NCBI GenBank assembly: GCA_900637135.1
Contig: LR134353.1
Span: forward strand, 186,001 to 250,000
Source of the DNA: Mycolicibacterium flavescens
GTDB taxonomy: Bacteria > Actinomycetota > Actinomycetes > Mycobacteriales > Mycobacteriaceae
Direction of reading: 5' to 3'
Length of the DNA: 64,000 nt
This document shows positions 32,216 through 42,922 of the stretch, one piece after another; position 1 is the stretch's first letter; each line of letters starts with the position of its first letter. The position numbers were made by a program, and so were the translations under genes. The notes under the pieces were generated by a model, which was given only the letters and a program-made list of their open reading frames with translations, did no database searches and was not told the origin of the DNA.

Positions 32216-32839
32216 TCACCTCCGTAAGAGGAGATGCAGCGCCTCGGCCCGCGACGCCGGATCGGTTTGGAACTGCCCGCGCACCGCGGAGGTCGTCGTG
32301 ACTGCGCCCGGCTTTCGCACCCCGCGCATTGCCATGCACAAGTGCTCAGCCTCGATGACGACAATTACGCCGCGAGGATGCAATTTGTTCATAACTGCCT
32401 CGGCTATTTGCCCCGTCAGCCGTTCCTGCACCTGTGGGCGCCTGGCATACAGGTCGACCAGACGCGCTATTTTCGACAGTCCAGTGACGCGGCCGTCCTC
32501 GCCGGGAAGGTAGCCGACATGGGCGACTCCATGGAAAGAAACCAGGTGATGTTCACACGTGGAGTACATCGGAATTTGCTTGATCAACACCAGTTCACCG
32601 TGGTGCTCGTCGAACATCGTCGTGAGAACGTCGTCGGGATCGCTGTACAGGCCTGCAAATGTCTCCTGGTAAGCCCGCGCGACCCGCGCGGGAGTGTCAC
32701 GCAGTCCGTCGCGGTGAGGGTCTTCACCAATGGCGACGAGCAGATCGAAAATGGCGGCTTCGACGGCTGCCTGGTCGAATACACGGGCTGGCGGCCGTTG
32801 GCCGTTTCCCGTCTGCGGCGCTTCGGGAGTCTGCAACAT
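32216..32839 (-). CDS. folE: GTP cyclohydrolase I, cassette copy
   Basis: This 207-residue FolE enzyme converts GTP to 7,8-dihydroneopterin triphosphate in the cytoplasm. The zinc and catalytic residues are all visible: Cys and His in [13 protein letters not shown] and Cys in [11 protein letters not shown]. The [13 protein letters not shown] core and the C-terminal [15 protein letters not shown] block are typical. ATG at 32839 has GAGGAGG six bases upstream; the longer frame adds a few residues without support. Mycobacteria normally carry folE with folP and folB elsewhere, so this may be a second copy, which cannot be confirmed from one window. It heads the cassette behind a near-palindromic operator. 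Confidence 0.92.
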   Translation of the reverse strand: MLQTPEAPQTGNGQRPPARVFDQAAVEAAIFDLLVAIGEDPHRDGLRDTPARVARAYQETFAGLYSDPDDVLTTMFDEHHGELVLIKQIPMYSTCEHHLVSFHGVAHVGYLPGEDGRVTGLSKIARLVDLYARRPQVQERLTGQIAEAVMNKLHPRGVIVVIEAEHLCMAMRGVRKPGAVTTTSAVRGQFQTDPASRAEALHLLLRR

Positions 32840-32901
32840 GAATGCCTCCTCGCCGCTTGCAGAAAGCGCCACAAAGCAGTTTGCTGCTGAGTTCTAGTCA
32901 G

Positions 32902-32919
32902 CTGTTAATTATTTAGCAG
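32902..32919. promoter_or_regulatory. Near-palindromic AT-rich operator upstream of folE cassette
   Basis: CTGTTAA-TTAT-TTAGCAG has 7-base arms with one mismatch and a 4-base spacer. It lies 62-80 bases upstream of the folE start in a conspicuously AT-rich stretch. The size and symmetry fit a TetR- or MarR-type dimer site. No regulator gene is adjacent, so the binding protein would be encoded elsewhere. Confidence 0.45.
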
Positions 32920-33032
32920 ACGCTTTACCCTGCCGTCAGTTGATTTCGGAAATTCCGATCGACCGGAATAGAAGCGAGTCGTCGAGCATGAACACCGCGG
33001 GCGACGGCGGTGCCGCCGCTAAAGCCTCAGCG

Positions 33033-36000
33033 TTACGGCTTGATCCGGATGTGGCCCGGGCTGTACAGACCGCTGTGCGTGGCCGTCCCGAAGTCCAGCG
33101 TCGCAGGCGTCGCCCCTTGCGCCTCAGGGGTCGGCTCGAACCGGCGCAGCGAGCCCCAGTCCCGGCCCCAGTCCTCCGATAGGTACGTCGCCATCACGTG
33201 CGCGCGCAGCAGCAGATCCGTGATCCCCAGCAGACCCCCGTTGAGGCCGTCCTGCCAGGTGTCGGTGTCCTTGCGCTTGGCGTTGTAGTCCGGAGTGATG
33301 CGGAACCTTGGAATCTCGGTGACGCCGTTGGCGTGCAGCATCGGCTGCTGGCACGGGAACGCCAGGCCGACGGCCCAGTCCATCAGCACCGGCTGCTCGG
33401 AGCCGACGTACTCCTGTACCGATCGCAGTTCGGGCACCCGGGGCGGGGTCACCGCGAGCCAGTCGCCGGGCGTCAGCGAAAGGTCTTCGGCGACAACGCG
33501 AACGGCGACCGCGTCGGCAGGAATGTCGGCGCGGGGGAAGCGCAGGTTGCGCCACGACGGAATCGGACCGAGGTCGTAGGGCACCATCCGGCCGGCGGGC
33601 ACCAGGGCACCGTCCGGAGCCCGGCGCGCGTACTCCAACTCGACAGTCTCGCCCTCGGTGCGCCCGTTGAAGACGCTGTCGCCGGTGATGGTCCCGGCGG
33701 CGGTGACGACGACCAGCGGATGCGCATCGTCGGGGGCCGGCAGTTCGTACCACGCCGACGTCAACCTGCTCTGCTGCTGAGGCCCCTCGACGTAGGTGCC
33801 CGCCAACGGAACCCGGTTCGGGTCGAGCCCGTACGGTAGCGGAACCGTCGACCCGTTGACACCGGGCTCCTTCAGTTCGGTGGGATGGTCCCAGTCGTAG
33901 TCGGTGCCGGGCATCGGCAGGTTCATCCGAATCGCCTCGGCGACAATCTTTTCCGGCACACCATCGGCGGTGAACCCGACGGGCCCGTCTCCACCAAGCG
34001 GGCCCAACGGCCCGTACTGTCCGGGCAGCGCTGTCAGAAAGCCTTGGTTGGCGTCGGGTTCGACGAGTACGTCGTCGGCCAGGCCGCAACCGCCGGCGAA
34101 GGCGCGCAGGTTGGCCCACGCGTTCGAGTAGGTGGGGTACTGGCGAACCGCGCCGACGAGCATCGATCCGACGAACACCACCACCATGAAGCCCGCGACC
34201 ACCGGGATCGGCGCTGCGGTCAGCGCCCTGGCGATGCGCCCTTCGCCGCGGGTCCGCGACGAGAAGTGCAGCCAGGCCGCCCATATCGCCACGATCGCGA
34301 ACAGCGCGAAGAAGACCGTGCTGACGGTGACGCCGCCGATGGCGGGTTCGTCGTTGTTGAACGGGACGCCGTAACTCGACACGTACCACCAGCCGTTGGT
34401 GGTCGCGAAACACAGTGCGAGAACGAACAACAGGGCGGCCAAAAAAGCCATCCGATTGCGTGACCACTTCAGCACCGCAGGCGACACCAGTACGGTGGCC
34501 AGCGCCGCCATCGCCGCCCCGACCGCGGCGAACAGTCCGAAGTGGTGGACCCACTTGGTGGGGGTGAACATCAGGAAAAACACCGTGCCCAGGATGATTC
34601 CGATCAGCCGCCACGCGGGACCCCTGGCCACGCCGGGCACCCGCCCGCGCCGCAACATGATGAACATCGCGGCGAACAACGACAGCGCGGTGATCAGGAA
34701 GCCGAAGCGACGCGACAGCGATCCGTCCACTGTCGGCAGGATCAGGTAGTAGTAGCGCAGGTTCTCGGTGTACCACTCCTGGTTCGGGCCGACGGCGGTG
34801 CGAATTCTGGTCGCCTCCAACACCGTTGCGATGGTCTGGTCGAAGAAGACGACCGTCAGGATCACCGTTCCCGCGGCCAGCAGTGGCAACACCAGCGGCC
34901 AGACGCCCACCACCTGGCGGCGCCGCACCAGGATGCGCAACAGCGGTCGACCGCCTGCCAGCAGCGCGGCCACCGCGATCAGACCTGTCGGCTGGATCCC
35001 GAGCGTGAACGCCGCCGTGATGATCGCGAACGCCGCGGGAGTGAGTCGTCCGGAGGTGATCGCCCGCTCGATCAGCACGTAGGTGATCAGCGCGCCGGTG
35101 GCGATCTGGCCCTCGGGGCGCAGGCCGTTGTTGAACGGCATCCATGCCGCCAGCAGCACCAGCCCCGCCGCCCACAGCGCAGGCTTGCTCGCGGCAACAG
35201 CGGGACCGAGTCGCGGCAGCACCTCACGAGAAAGCAACAGCCAGCACACGATTCCGCACACCAGGTCCGGCAGTCGCATCCAGATGCTCGCGTCGCTGAC
35301 GCTGGTCATCATCGCCAGCAGGTTGTAGTACCAGCCGAACGGGTCCTCGGGGCTGCCGAACCATCGGAAGTAGTTCGACATGTACCCCGCGTGACCGGCC
35401 ACTCGGGCCATCCCGAGGATGTAGCCGTCGTCAGAGGAGTTGGCCCCGATCACGTGCCAGACCGCGAAGCCACCGACCACCACCACATCGGTGGGGGTGA
35501 ACGTCCGCCACCGCTGCGGGATCAGCCGCCTCATTCGCCTGCCGTCCATACGATCCAGGCGCCACAGCGCGAGCAGTGCGATCGCCGTCGACACGATGGC
35601 CAGCACCATCGCCGTCAGCTTCAGCGGTGTCGGCTTGGTGGTGAACCGCGTGTCGATCTCTGCCGACAGGCTCAGCCCCGGCGGCGCAGGGCCGGTCAGG
35701 TCGGTGAACACGCCGACGATCGCGGGGCGCAGGTTCGGGTCCGGGAAACCGGTGTACTGCGGCGAACCGTCCGCCTTCGTCAGCCCGACGAAGTCGGCGA
35801 AGGTGCCCTCCTCCGAGGAGGTGATCTCGATGCGTGAGCATCCCGGGGTGTCCCCGGTGCCGACCACCCGGGCCCGGGGGACGCTGGCCACCACCACGTT
35901 TCGGTCGGTGATGTCGACACGCTGCGGGTTGACCGTGACGAACAGACTCTGCAGCGCGGCCTGCTTACCGTCCTTTGGCGCGGTGCCCAACACGACTCCG

Positions 36001-36242
36001 CCGCGCGGCGGCATCGAGCGGATCACCTCGCACGGCACGGTCACCGACATCCGCACCGGAGTCTGCGTGATCAACGGCGCGGTGACGCTGTTCAACTCGC
36101 CCTGCTGCGGCCAGTTCAGCGATGCGGTGGTCTGTTCCACCGGAAGCAGAGGAGTCGCCACCGACAGCACGAAGCCGATCAACCCGGCGATCGCCGCGAC
36201 CCAGCGGGCGATCCGCACGTCGGAACTCGATGTCTGGCTCAT
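33033..36242 (-). CDS. embB: Arabinosyltransferase EmbB
   Basis: This is a 1069-residue GT-C arabinosyltransferase that with EmbA builds the 3,5-branched ends of arabinan on the outer membrane face, using decaprenyl-phosphoryl arabinose. About 15 transmembrane segments are followed by a large C-terminal carbohydrate-binding part. The catalytic-loop motif [20 protein letters not shown] is intact. Met278 in GYILGMAR corresponds to M. tuberculosis Met306, the main ethambutol-resistance position, and is the wild-type residue. ATG at 36242 overlaps the embA stop (ATGA). It is the last gene of the gtrA-to-embB block and is followed by the folE cassette on the same strand. Confidence 0.96.
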   Translation of the reverse strand: MSQTSSSDVRIARWVAAIAGLIGFVLSVATPLLPVEQTTASLNWPQQGELNSVTAPLITQTPVRMSVTVPCEVIRSMPPRGGVVLGTAPKDGKQAALQSLFVTVNPQRVDITDRNVVVASVPRARVVGTGDTPGCSRIEITSSEEGTFADFVGLTKADGSPQYTGFPDPNLRPAIVGVFTDLTGPAPPGLSLSAEIDTRFTTKPTPLKLTAMVLAIVSTAIALLALWRLDRMDGRRMRRLIPQRWRTFTPTDVVVVGGFAVWHVIGANSSDDGYILGMARVAGHAGYMSNYFRWFGSPEDPFGWYYNLLAMMTSVSDASIWMRLPDLVCGIVCWLLLSREVLPRLGPAVAASKPALWAAGLVLLAAWMPFNNGLRPEGQIATGALITYVLIERAITSGRLTPAAFAIITAAFTLGIQPTGLIAVAALLAGGRPLLRILVRRRQVVGVWPLVLPLLAAGTVILTVVFFDQTIATVLEATRIRTAVGPNQEWYTENLRYYYLILPTVDGSLSRRFGFLITALSLFAAMFIMLRRGRVPGVARGPAWRLIGIILGTVFFLMFTPTKWVHHFGLFAAVGAAMAALATVLVSPAVLKWSRNRMAFLAALLFVLALCFATTNGWWYVSSYGVPFNNDEPAIGGVTVSTVFFALFAIVAIWAAWLHFSSRTRGEGRIARALTAAPIPVVAGFMVVVFVGSMLVGAVRQYPTYSNAWANLRAFAGGCGLADDVLVEPDANQGFLTALPGQYGPLGPLGGDGPVGFTADGVPEKIVAEAIRMNLPMPGTDYDWDHPTELKEPGVNGSTVPLPYGLDPNRVPLAGTYVEGPQQQSRLTSAWYELPAPDDAHPLVVVTAAGTITGDSVFNGRTEGETVELEYARRAPDGALVPAGRMVPYDLGPIPSWRNLRFPRADIPADAVAVRVVAEDLSLTPGDWLAVTPPRVPELRSVQEYVGSEQPVLMDWAVGLAFPCQQPMLHANGVTEIPRFRITPDYNAKRKDTDTWQDGLNGGLLGITDLLLRAHVMATYLSEDWGRDWGSLRRFEPTPEAQGATPATLDFGTATHSGLYSPGHIRIKP

Positions 36243-39200
36243 GGCAGCGCCCTGATGGGTCCGTTACGGCTCCAACCGAACACGCGCACCGCCCCCTGCT
36301 CGACGATCGCGTCCGGCGCCTCGGATTCGGGCACCACCCGCAGGTACCGCTCGATCGAACCCCAGTCCCGGTACCAGTCGTCGCGCAGATAGGTGGGCAC
36401 GGTCGAGGTGCGCAACAGTGCCTGGATGAACAGGAATGGACCGCCGTCCTCGGCGGACTGCCACTGGTTCGAGGACACGACCACCTGCTTGAGGTTCGGG
36501 AGGATGCGGTATTCCGGCAACTCGGCGATGCCGAGATGTTCGGAGAACGGGCGCTGGCAAGGGAAGTTCGCGGCCGTCGCGATGTCCATCAGCACGGGCG
36601 TCTGCGAGCCGAGGAACTGCTGCGCGGTGACGAGCACCGGCACCCGTGGCGGGGTGAACGCGAACCACTGGTCGGTGGACAGGTTCGGGTCGTCGGCGAC
36701 GATGCGCGCGACATTCGCCTCGGGCGGCGCCGATGCGAACGGGAAACGCAGGTTGCGCCAGGCCTTTTGAGGACCGGGGCCGACGTCGATCGGCTGCACC
36801 TCGGCCAGCGGCTGATAGCTGCCGTCGGGGCGGTGTATACCCCACTGCAGCTTCAGCGACTGTCCGTAGTTGAACGAGCCGTCCTCTTCGTAGAACCAGA
36901 TCGCCCCCGCGGCCGCGACGGTGACCAACGGCCGGTCCGGGGTGCGTGGCGGCAGCTGGTACCACGCCGAGGTCACCTTGGCCGCGACAGTGTTCTCGTC
37001 GTAGCTGCCCATCACCGGCGTGCGGTCGGGGTCGAGTCCGAACGGCAGGAACACATTCGAACCGTTCACGCCGACGGGTCCGTAGCCTCCGCCGGTGCCT
37101 GCGGCGAAGCCGATCCCGATGTTGGGTTCGTTCGGTGAGCCGTCGGAGTTGACGGTGCCCGGGTTGGCGGTGATCGGCTCGGGCGGTTCGAGGGTGTCGC
37201 TGACGCCGTTGGGGTTGAAGCCCACGGGGTCCTCCCCGCCGAGCGGTCCGTACTCGCCGAAGCGTTGGCCCGGAACCGGTTGCAGCATACCGGCGTTCGT
37301 GTCGGGCTCGACGAGCACATCGTCGGCCATCGCGCAGCTGGTGTCCGAGAGCCCGGACTTCAGCGCCGAGAAGTTCGCCTTGGCGGTGGTGTAGACGGGG
37401 TAGCGCTGCACGGCGCCCTTGGTCATGGAGCCGACCTCGAGCACCACCATGATCGTCGCCACCACCAGCAGCGGCGTGGAGGCGAGCACACGGTTGCGCT
37501 TGGTGTTGGCGACCTCCGTATGCCCCGCGTAGTCCATGCGGAAGTGCAGCCACCCCGCGAGCAGGCCGGTGATGATCGCCAGCGCGAGGAAGATGCCGGT
37601 GACCGGGATACCGGCGATCACCGGCTGCTTGTCGAACCACGGCACACCGTAGTTGCCGACATAGAACCAGCCGTTGATACCCGATGTCGCCCAAGCCAAT
37701 ACAAACAACAGCGCGGTGACATAGAGCGCGAGGTTGCGGCGGCTGTGCAGCCCGACGCGGCTGAACGCGAACGCCGTCACCGCACCGAGCGCACCCGCCA
37801 GACCGGCGAACGCGCCGAACTGCACCGCCCACTTGGTCGGCGTGAACGTCAGCAGCAGAAGGCCGATCGCCGTCGACCCGATCAGCCGCCACACCGGTCC
37901 GCGCGCCATGCCGGCGACACCGCCGCGCCGCAGCAGCACCGCGAGCATCCCGAACAGGCAGAGCAACAGCACCAGCACCGCGAAGCGCCGGGTCAGCGAC
38001 GAGTCGATGCTGTCCTCGACCGTGAGGAAGTAGTAGCGCAGGAACTCCTGGTACCACGCGATCGTCGGGCCGACGACGTACTTGATGCGGGCCGACTCCG
38101 CCACCGTGGCCAGCGTCTGGTCGCGGAACACCACCACGAAGATCAGCGCGAGCGCGGACAGCAGCGCGGCCAACGGCGCCAGCACACCGTCCACCCGACG
38201 ACGCACGCGGATGGTGCGGACGATCGCGCGGGCCCCAACAAGCAGGGGCGCGATCGCGATCAGTCCCTGCGGAGCCAACGTCACGCTGAACACCGCGACG
38301 ACGATCGCCAGCGCGGCAGGCCACGTCCGCCGGGTGGCCACGGCGTTCTCCACCAGCACCCACACGGCGACGGTGCCGAACGCGATCAGCGGTTCAGGTC
38401 GCAGGCCGTTGTTGAACGGCAGCCACGCCGCCAGGAACACCGCCCCTGCCGTCCACACCGTCACCCGGTTGGCCGCAAGCCGACGGCCGAGGCGCGGCAG
38501 GATGCAGCGGCTGACGATCAACCAGGCGCCGATGGCCGCCAGCGTCGCGGGCACCCGCATCCACACGCTGGCGGTGCTGACCGAGGCGAACGCCGCGAGC
38601 ACCGATTGATACCAGTCGAACGGGGCCTCCGTGGCGCCGAAGAAGCGGTAGTAGTTCGCGGTGTACCCGGCGTCGGCCGAGACGCGGGCGATGGTGAGGT
38701 TGTAGCCGTCGTCCGACGACAGGGCGCCGATGACGTGCCACAGCAGCAGGGTGCCCGCGACGGCCAGGTCGGCCGCCCAGTGCCAGAAGCCCACCCGCCA
38801 GAACCGCCGCCAGGCGCGCAGCACGCGGCGACCGCTGCGGAGCCCGATGTCGCCGCCGGAGCGGCTCCGCCGGTCCAGCACCGCCATCGCGACGATCGAC
38901 GCGATCACGCACAAGACCCCCAGCACCATCACGGCGAGCTTGAGCGCGGTGGGGGAGGTAATGAATCGGGTGTCGACGTCGACGCGCGCCCCGAGCCCCT
39001 CCTGTGGTGCGACCTCCAGATCCGTGAAGACGCCGGCGACCTGCGGCTTCTCCTCGGCGGCCAGCGTTCCCACGGCCCCGGGCAGCCCGATGAAGTCGGC
39101 GCCGGCCTCGCCGGGGTTGGCCCAGATGTGCAGTGTGCTGCAGGCGCCGTCCTCCACGGCGGGCCGCGGCGCGACCGCGGCGACGGAGTCGCGGAACGCC

Positions 39201-39529
39201 ACGACAACGAGGTCGGAGGTGGCGCGCACGAAGAGCCCGTTACGGCTGGCGTCGATGCCGCCCGGCGGGACGGTGGACAGCACCAGGCCGCCGTCGGCGG
39301 GCAGCGAGGCGACGGCCCGGCAGGGGATCGAGATGTCGAGGGCCTGCGGAGCGCCGGAGACCAGCGGGGCGGTGATGTCGCTGACGAACCCGTCGGGTCC
39401 GGTGCCCTGCGGCCACAGGATGGTCGCGGTGGTCTGTTTGACCGGCAGCAGCGGCACCAGCCCGCACAACAGCACGCCGGCGATGCCTGCGACGACGGCG
39501 ATCAGTCGCGCGATCCGATGGGCAGGCAC
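36239..39529 (-). CDS. embA: Arabinosyltransferase EmbA
   Basis: This is a 1096-residue paralogue of EmbB and EmbC with the same layout: N-terminal helix, lumenal jelly-roll, GT-C membrane core, and C-terminal binding module. The catalytic loop reads [20 protein letters not shown], and the characteristic NNGLRPEPL loop between helices is present. EmbA acts with EmbB in arabinogalactan assembly. A GTG start at 39529 is used; the family-typical [14 protein letters not shown] helix begins within five residues of it. It is preceded by a 148-base gap after embC, where M. tuberculosis has an embAB promoter. Confidence 0.95.
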   Translation of the reverse strand: MPAHRIARLIAVVAGIAGVLLCGLVPLLPVKQTTATILWPQGTGPDGFVSDITAPLVSGAPQALDISIPCRAVASLPADGGLVLSTVPPGGIDASRNGLFVRATSDLVVVAFRDSVAAVAPRPAVEDGACSTLHIWANPGEAGADFIGLPGAVGTLAAEEKPQVAGVFTDLEVAPQEGLGARVDVDTRFITSPTALKLAVMVLGVLCVIASIVAMAVLDRRSRSGGDIGLRSGRRVLRAWRRFWRVGFWHWAADLAVAGTLLLWHVIGALSSDDGYNLTIARVSADAGYTANYYRFFGATEAPFDWYQSVLAAFASVSTASVWMRVPATLAAIGAWLIVSRCILPRLGRRLAANRVTVWTAGAVFLAAWLPFNNGLRPEPLIAFGTVAVWVLVENAVATRRTWPAALAIVVAVFSVTLAPQGLIAIAPLLVGARAIVRTIRVRRRVDGVLAPLAALLSALALIFVVVFRDQTLATVAESARIKYVVGPTIAWYQEFLRYYFLTVEDSIDSSLTRRFAVLVLLLCLFGMLAVLLRRGGVAGMARGPVWRLIGSTAIGLLLLTFTPTKWAVQFGAFAGLAGALGAVTAFAFSRVGLHSRRNLALYVTALLFVLAWATSGINGWFYVGNYGVPWFDKQPVIAGIPVTGIFLALAIITGLLAGWLHFRMDYAGHTEVANTKRNRVLASTPLLVVATIMVVLEVGSMTKGAVQRYPVYTTAKANFSALKSGLSDTSCAMADDVLVEPDTNAGMLQPVPGQRFGEYGPLGGEDPVGFNPNGVSDTLEPPEPITANPGTVNSDGSPNEPNIGIGFAAGTGGGYGPVGVNGSNVFLPFGLDPDRTPVMGSYDENTVAAKVTSAWYQLPPRTPDRPLVTVAAAGAIWFYEEDGSFNYGQSLKLQWGIHRPDGSYQPLAEVQPIDVGPGPQKAWRNLRFPFASAPPEANVARIVADDPNLSTDQWFAFTPPRVPVLVTAQQFLGSQTPVLMDIATAANFPCQRPFSEHLGIAELPEYRILPNLKQVVVSSNQWQSAEDGGPFLFIQALLRTSTVPTYLRDDWYRDWGSIERYLRVVPESEAPDAIVEQGAVRVFGWSRNGPIRALP

Positions 39530-39677
39530 GAGCGTCGATGGTAGGCGACTCGATCATCGGAGTCGGTGACCCCGGGCCGATATGGGCAAACGCCTCCTGT
39601 GCTCTAACGGGTTGATCCCACGCACCACGTGCGTACGACCCACCTGTTAAGCGCAATAACCAACAAGGCCCGCAAGC
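39530..39677 (-). promoter_or_regulatory. embC-embA intergenic region with palindromic hairpin
   Basis: This is the only sizeable gap inside the otherwise contiguous aftA-to-embB series. It contains a perfect inverted repeat, ACGCAC-3-GTGCGT (39620-39634). On the minus strand an AGGAGG-like sequence follows with no start codon suitably placed for embA. In M. tuberculosis this gap holds the embAB promoter recognised by EmbR, and mutations there alter ethambutol resistance. A similar role is likely here. I could not place a convincing -10. Confidence 0.5.
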
Positions 39678-42600
39678 TCAGGACAGGCGCAGCGGCGCCG
39701 GGCTCCACAACCCGCTGCGCGTCGCCGTGCCCAGGTCCAGGCGCGCCTCCGCGGCGTTCGGGTACCACGGCGTGAGCTGCTGCAGCGAGCCCCAGTCCCG
39801 GAACCAGTCGTCGTCCAGATACGTCGGCACCGTCGTGGCCCGCACCAGCAGTTCGGTGATGCCGAGCGGTCCACCGCCGAGGTAGTCCATCACCGGCGAG
39901 TTCGCCTCGGCCCCGAACCGGTCGGGCAGGATCCGCCACTTGGGCACCTCGACGACGCCGTTCTGGTGGCCGAACGGCCGCTGGCAGGGGAACGCCAACC
40001 CGACCAGCCAGTCCAGTAGCACCGGATCCGACGACCCGACGACGTCCTGCAGCGTGCGCAGCTCGGGGATCCGCGGCGGCGTCACCGCGATCCAGTGCTG
40101 CGGGTCGAGGTCCTCGTCGGAGGCCACCAGTCGGATCTGAGTGGCTTCGGGCGGTATCGCGGACAACGGTGCCCGCAGGTTGCGCCACGCGGGGGAGGCG
40201 CCGACGTCGGCGAACCCGATCCCACCCCCGGGCTCGTCGGCGGCGGCCTGCTCGTCGGTCGCCCACTGCACCGTGACCTCACCCGCGTCGAACCGGCCGG
40301 CCGCCGAGATGACCAGCAGCGGGTCGGCGGAGTCGCGGTCCGGCAGCCGGTACCACGCCGAGCGCAACTGCGCGGGCTGCTGCGTACCGGAGCGCCAGCT
40401 GCCCATCACCGGGGTCGTGGCCGGATCGAGTTTGTAGGGCAGCCGGGCCCGTGAACCGTTGACACCGGCGGCGGCCGTCGTGCCGCCCTCGGTCCCACCG
40501 TTTCCAGCCTGGTCGTCTTCGTTGTCGGTATCGGCGAAGTTGCTCGAGGTGCCCTGACCGCTCATCGTCTCGTCGGCGGAGACGTCACTGGGAATCCCGT
40601 TGGGGTTGAACCCCTGTGCGGTGCCTGCGCTGAGCGCCTCACCGACGGGCGTGCCGATCGGCCTCAGCATGCCGACGTTGGGGTCCTCCTCGACGAGCAC
40701 ATCCTCGGCCATCCCGCACGTCTTGCCGGCCAGGGCTTCGAGGTTGGACCGGCCGACGCTCCACGCCGGGTACTGGTCGATCATGGCCAGCGTCAGCGAG
40801 AGCACCTCGAACATCACCAGCAGCCATGTGGCGATGGCCAACGGCGCCTGCAGCATTCGTTGCCAGCGCCGCTGCGGCCCGGGTGGCGACGAGTCGCGCC
40901 CGGAGAAGTGGAACCACGCCGCGGCGATCAGGGTCAGCACGGCCAGCCCGAGCAGGATCGTCGAGAAGCCGAACTTCCACTCCGGCATGGCGTTCGACCA
41001 CGGCACACCGAAGTTCGACACGTACCACCAGCCGTTGACGGTGGCGAACGACAGCGCCATCGCGAACAGGACCGCGGCGCCGAACACCGAGCGGTTGCGG
41101 CGCGAGCGCATCGCCGTGGCGGCGACGGCGACGGCGGCCAGTGCGCCCAACGAGCCGGCCAGCCCGGCGAACACCCCGAAGTGATGGGTCCACTTGGTCG
41201 GCGTGAACATCATGGCGAAAAATGAGATGACCGTGATGCCGATAATGCGGCGGCTGGGTCCCAACGCCGTGCCGGGAATCCTGAACTTGCGCAACGACAT
41301 CGCGACCGCAACGGCCAGCGCCAGCAACAGTGTGAGCACCGCAAAGCGGCGCGCCACCGAACCGTCGGGACTCAGCGTGAACAACCGCTCGTAGCGGATG
41401 TGCTCGTCGAACCAGCTCAGGCTCGGCCCGACCGCCGACTTGAAGGTGCTGGCCTGCATCTCGGAGGCCAGCGTCTGGTCCCGGAAGATCAAGATGATCG
41501 TGACGGTGGCCGCGGCCAGGATCGGCGCCAGCAACGCCAGATAGCCGAAGCGTGAGACATGCGCGGCGACAATGGTTTTCAGTGGTCCGACGGCGACCAG
41601 CAGCGCGCCCACGGCGGCGATGCCCGTCGGCCCGGAGAACAGCGTGAACGCGCCGATGATGATCGCGATCGCCACGGGCAGCAGCCTGCTGGTGGCCACA
41701 CCCCGCTCGACCGAGCACCAGGTGAGAAGGATGCCGAGCGCGATGATCGGTTCGGGGCGCAGCCCGTTGTTCAACGGCAGCCAGAACGCCAGGAACAGAC
41801 CCGCCGCCGTCCACGCCGCCGCAGGTGTCTTCTTCACGGCGTGGCCCAGCCGCGGGATCACCTCACGGCTGATGACCCACCAGCACGCCAGCGCCATCAC
41901 CAGCGTCGGCAGGCGCATCCACACGCTGTGCGTGCTGACCTGGGCCCACAACGCCAGCAGGTCGTAGTACCAGCCGAACGGCGCCTCCGGCGTGCCGAAC
42001 CACCGGTAGTAGTTCGCCATGTAGCCGGCGTGCTCGGAGACCCGCGCCATCGTCAGGATGTAGCCGTCGTCGGCGGTGTTGGCGCCGACGAAGTGCCACC
42101 ACACCAGCACCGCGGTGACGACGCCGTCGAGCGGTCGCAGCGTCCACCACCGCGGCGGCAGGAACCGTCTGACGCCGCGGCCGTCGGCGATGTCGAGAAG
42201 ATGAAGCGCGACCAGGGCGATGACGGTCATCGCCACCCCGATGATCATCGCCAGGGTCTTGAGCAGCGTCGGCGACGTGCTGTAGCGGGTGTCGAGCGTC
42301 GCGGAGAACTCCAGACCCGGGGGCGCCGGACCGCTGAGGTCGGTGAAGACGCCGACGATCTGCGGGCGGAAGTCGTAGCCGCCGCGTTCACCGCGCAGCG
42401 GTTCACCGGGGTCGTCGTTCGGGATCCGTCCCGGACCTTGGACGAGACCGACGAACTCGCCGGCCACCTTGTCGGCGTGCGCGGTGAAGGTCAGCCGTTG
42501 GCACTGCGGGCTGAGCACCTGATCCAGCGGCGCGCTGACCACCGGGGTGTTTCGCACGATCACCAGCAGGTCGTCGTTGACCCGCTCGATGAGAAGGCCG

Positions 42601-42911
42601 CGGTCGATGGCCTTGGGTGCCTGTTTGGGCACGGTCGACAACAGCACGGTGCGGCCCTGGGCATCGGGACCGGCCAGCCCGGCCGCCGCGCGACACGGCA
42701 CAGAGATCTCGAGGTCGGTCGCGACGTAGCCGATGAGCGGGGCGTCCACGCTGCGCAGCACGCCGTTCTGCGGCCAGTTCAGTTCGGCGGTGGTCTGCGT
42801 GACCGGCATCAACGGCGTCGCGATGGCCAGCAGTGCGCCGAGCAATCCTGCGACGATGGCGATGAGCCGCACCGTCCGATGGTTCGACCCGACACCGGCT
42901 TCACCGACCAC
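39678..42911 (-). CDS. embC: Arabinosyltransferase EmbC
   Basis: This is a 1077-residue GT-C arabinosyltransferase that elongates the arabinan of lipoarabinomannan. It starts at GTG 42911, eleven bases after the aftA stop; the longer open frame is shadow of aftA. The catalytic loop NTADDGYILTMARVSEHAGYM carries the aspartates (Asp281/Asp282), and NNGLRPEPI, the multi-helix core and the C-terminal carbohydrate-binding domain are present. A short Gly/Thr/Asn-rich insert (near ADTDNEDDQAGNGGTEGG) lies in the C-terminal soluble part and differs from the other two Emb proteins. It is probably translated from the aftA message. Confidence 0.95.
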   Translation of the reverse strand: MVGEAGVGSNHRTVRLIAIVAGLLGALLAIATPLMPVTQTTAELNWPQNGVLRSVDAPLIGYVATDLEISVPCRAAAGLAGPDAQGRTVLLSTVPKQAPKAIDRGLLIERVNDDLLVIVRNTPVVSAPLDQVLSPQCQRLTFTAHADKVAGEFVGLVQGPGRIPNDDPGEPLRGERGGYDFRPQIVGVFTDLSGPAPPGLEFSATLDTRYSTSPTLLKTLAMIIGVAMTVIALVALHLLDIADGRGVRRFLPPRWWTLRPLDGVVTAVLVWWHFVGANTADDGYILTMARVSEHAGYMANYYRWFGTPEAPFGWYYDLLALWAQVSTHSVWMRLPTLVMALACWWVISREVIPRLGHAVKKTPAAAWTAAGLFLAFWLPLNNGLRPEPIIALGILLTWCSVERGVATSRLLPVAIAIIIGAFTLFSGPTGIAAVGALLVAVGPLKTIVAAHVSRFGYLALLAPILAAATVTIILIFRDQTLASEMQASTFKSAVGPSLSWFDEHIRYERLFTLSPDGSVARRFAVLTLLLALAVAVAMSLRKFRIPGTALGPSRRIIGITVISFFAMMFTPTKWTHHFGVFAGLAGSLGALAAVAVAATAMRSRRNRSVFGAAVLFAMALSFATVNGWWYVSNFGVPWSNAMPEWKFGFSTILLGLAVLTLIAAAWFHFSGRDSSPPGPQRRWQRMLQAPLAIATWLLVMFEVLSLTLAMIDQYPAWSVGRSNLEALAGKTCGMAEDVLVEEDPNVGMLRPIGTPVGEALSAGTAQGFNPNGIPSDVSADETMSGQGTSSNFADTDNEDDQAGNGGTEGGTTAAAGVNGSRARLPYKLDPATTPVMGSWRSGTQQPAQLRSAWYRLPDRDSADPLLVISAAGRFDAGEVTVQWATDEQAAADEPGGGIGFADVGASPAWRNLRAPLSAIPPEATQIRLVASDEDLDPQHWIAVTPPRIPELRTLQDVVGSSDPVLLDWLVGLAFPCQRPFGHQNGVVEVPKWRILPDRFGAEANSPVMDYLGGGPLGITELLVRATTVPTYLDDDWFRDWGSLQQLTPWYPNAAEARLDLGTATRSGLWSPAPLRLS

Positions 42912-42922
42912 GGGGTTCGATC

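Noticed and set aside
37265..39544. A 759-codon open frame antisense to embA (and similar ones antisense to embB, embC, dprE1 and pks13)
   Set aside because: The composition is Arg/Gln/His/Pro-rich with no domain or ribosome binding site, as expected for the mirror frame of GC-rich coding sequence. The opposite strand encodes unmistakable Emb proteins.
33033..42911. embA/embB/embC as one gene duplicated by misassembly
   Set aside because: The three proteins are diverged along their full length and the order matches the known emb locus.
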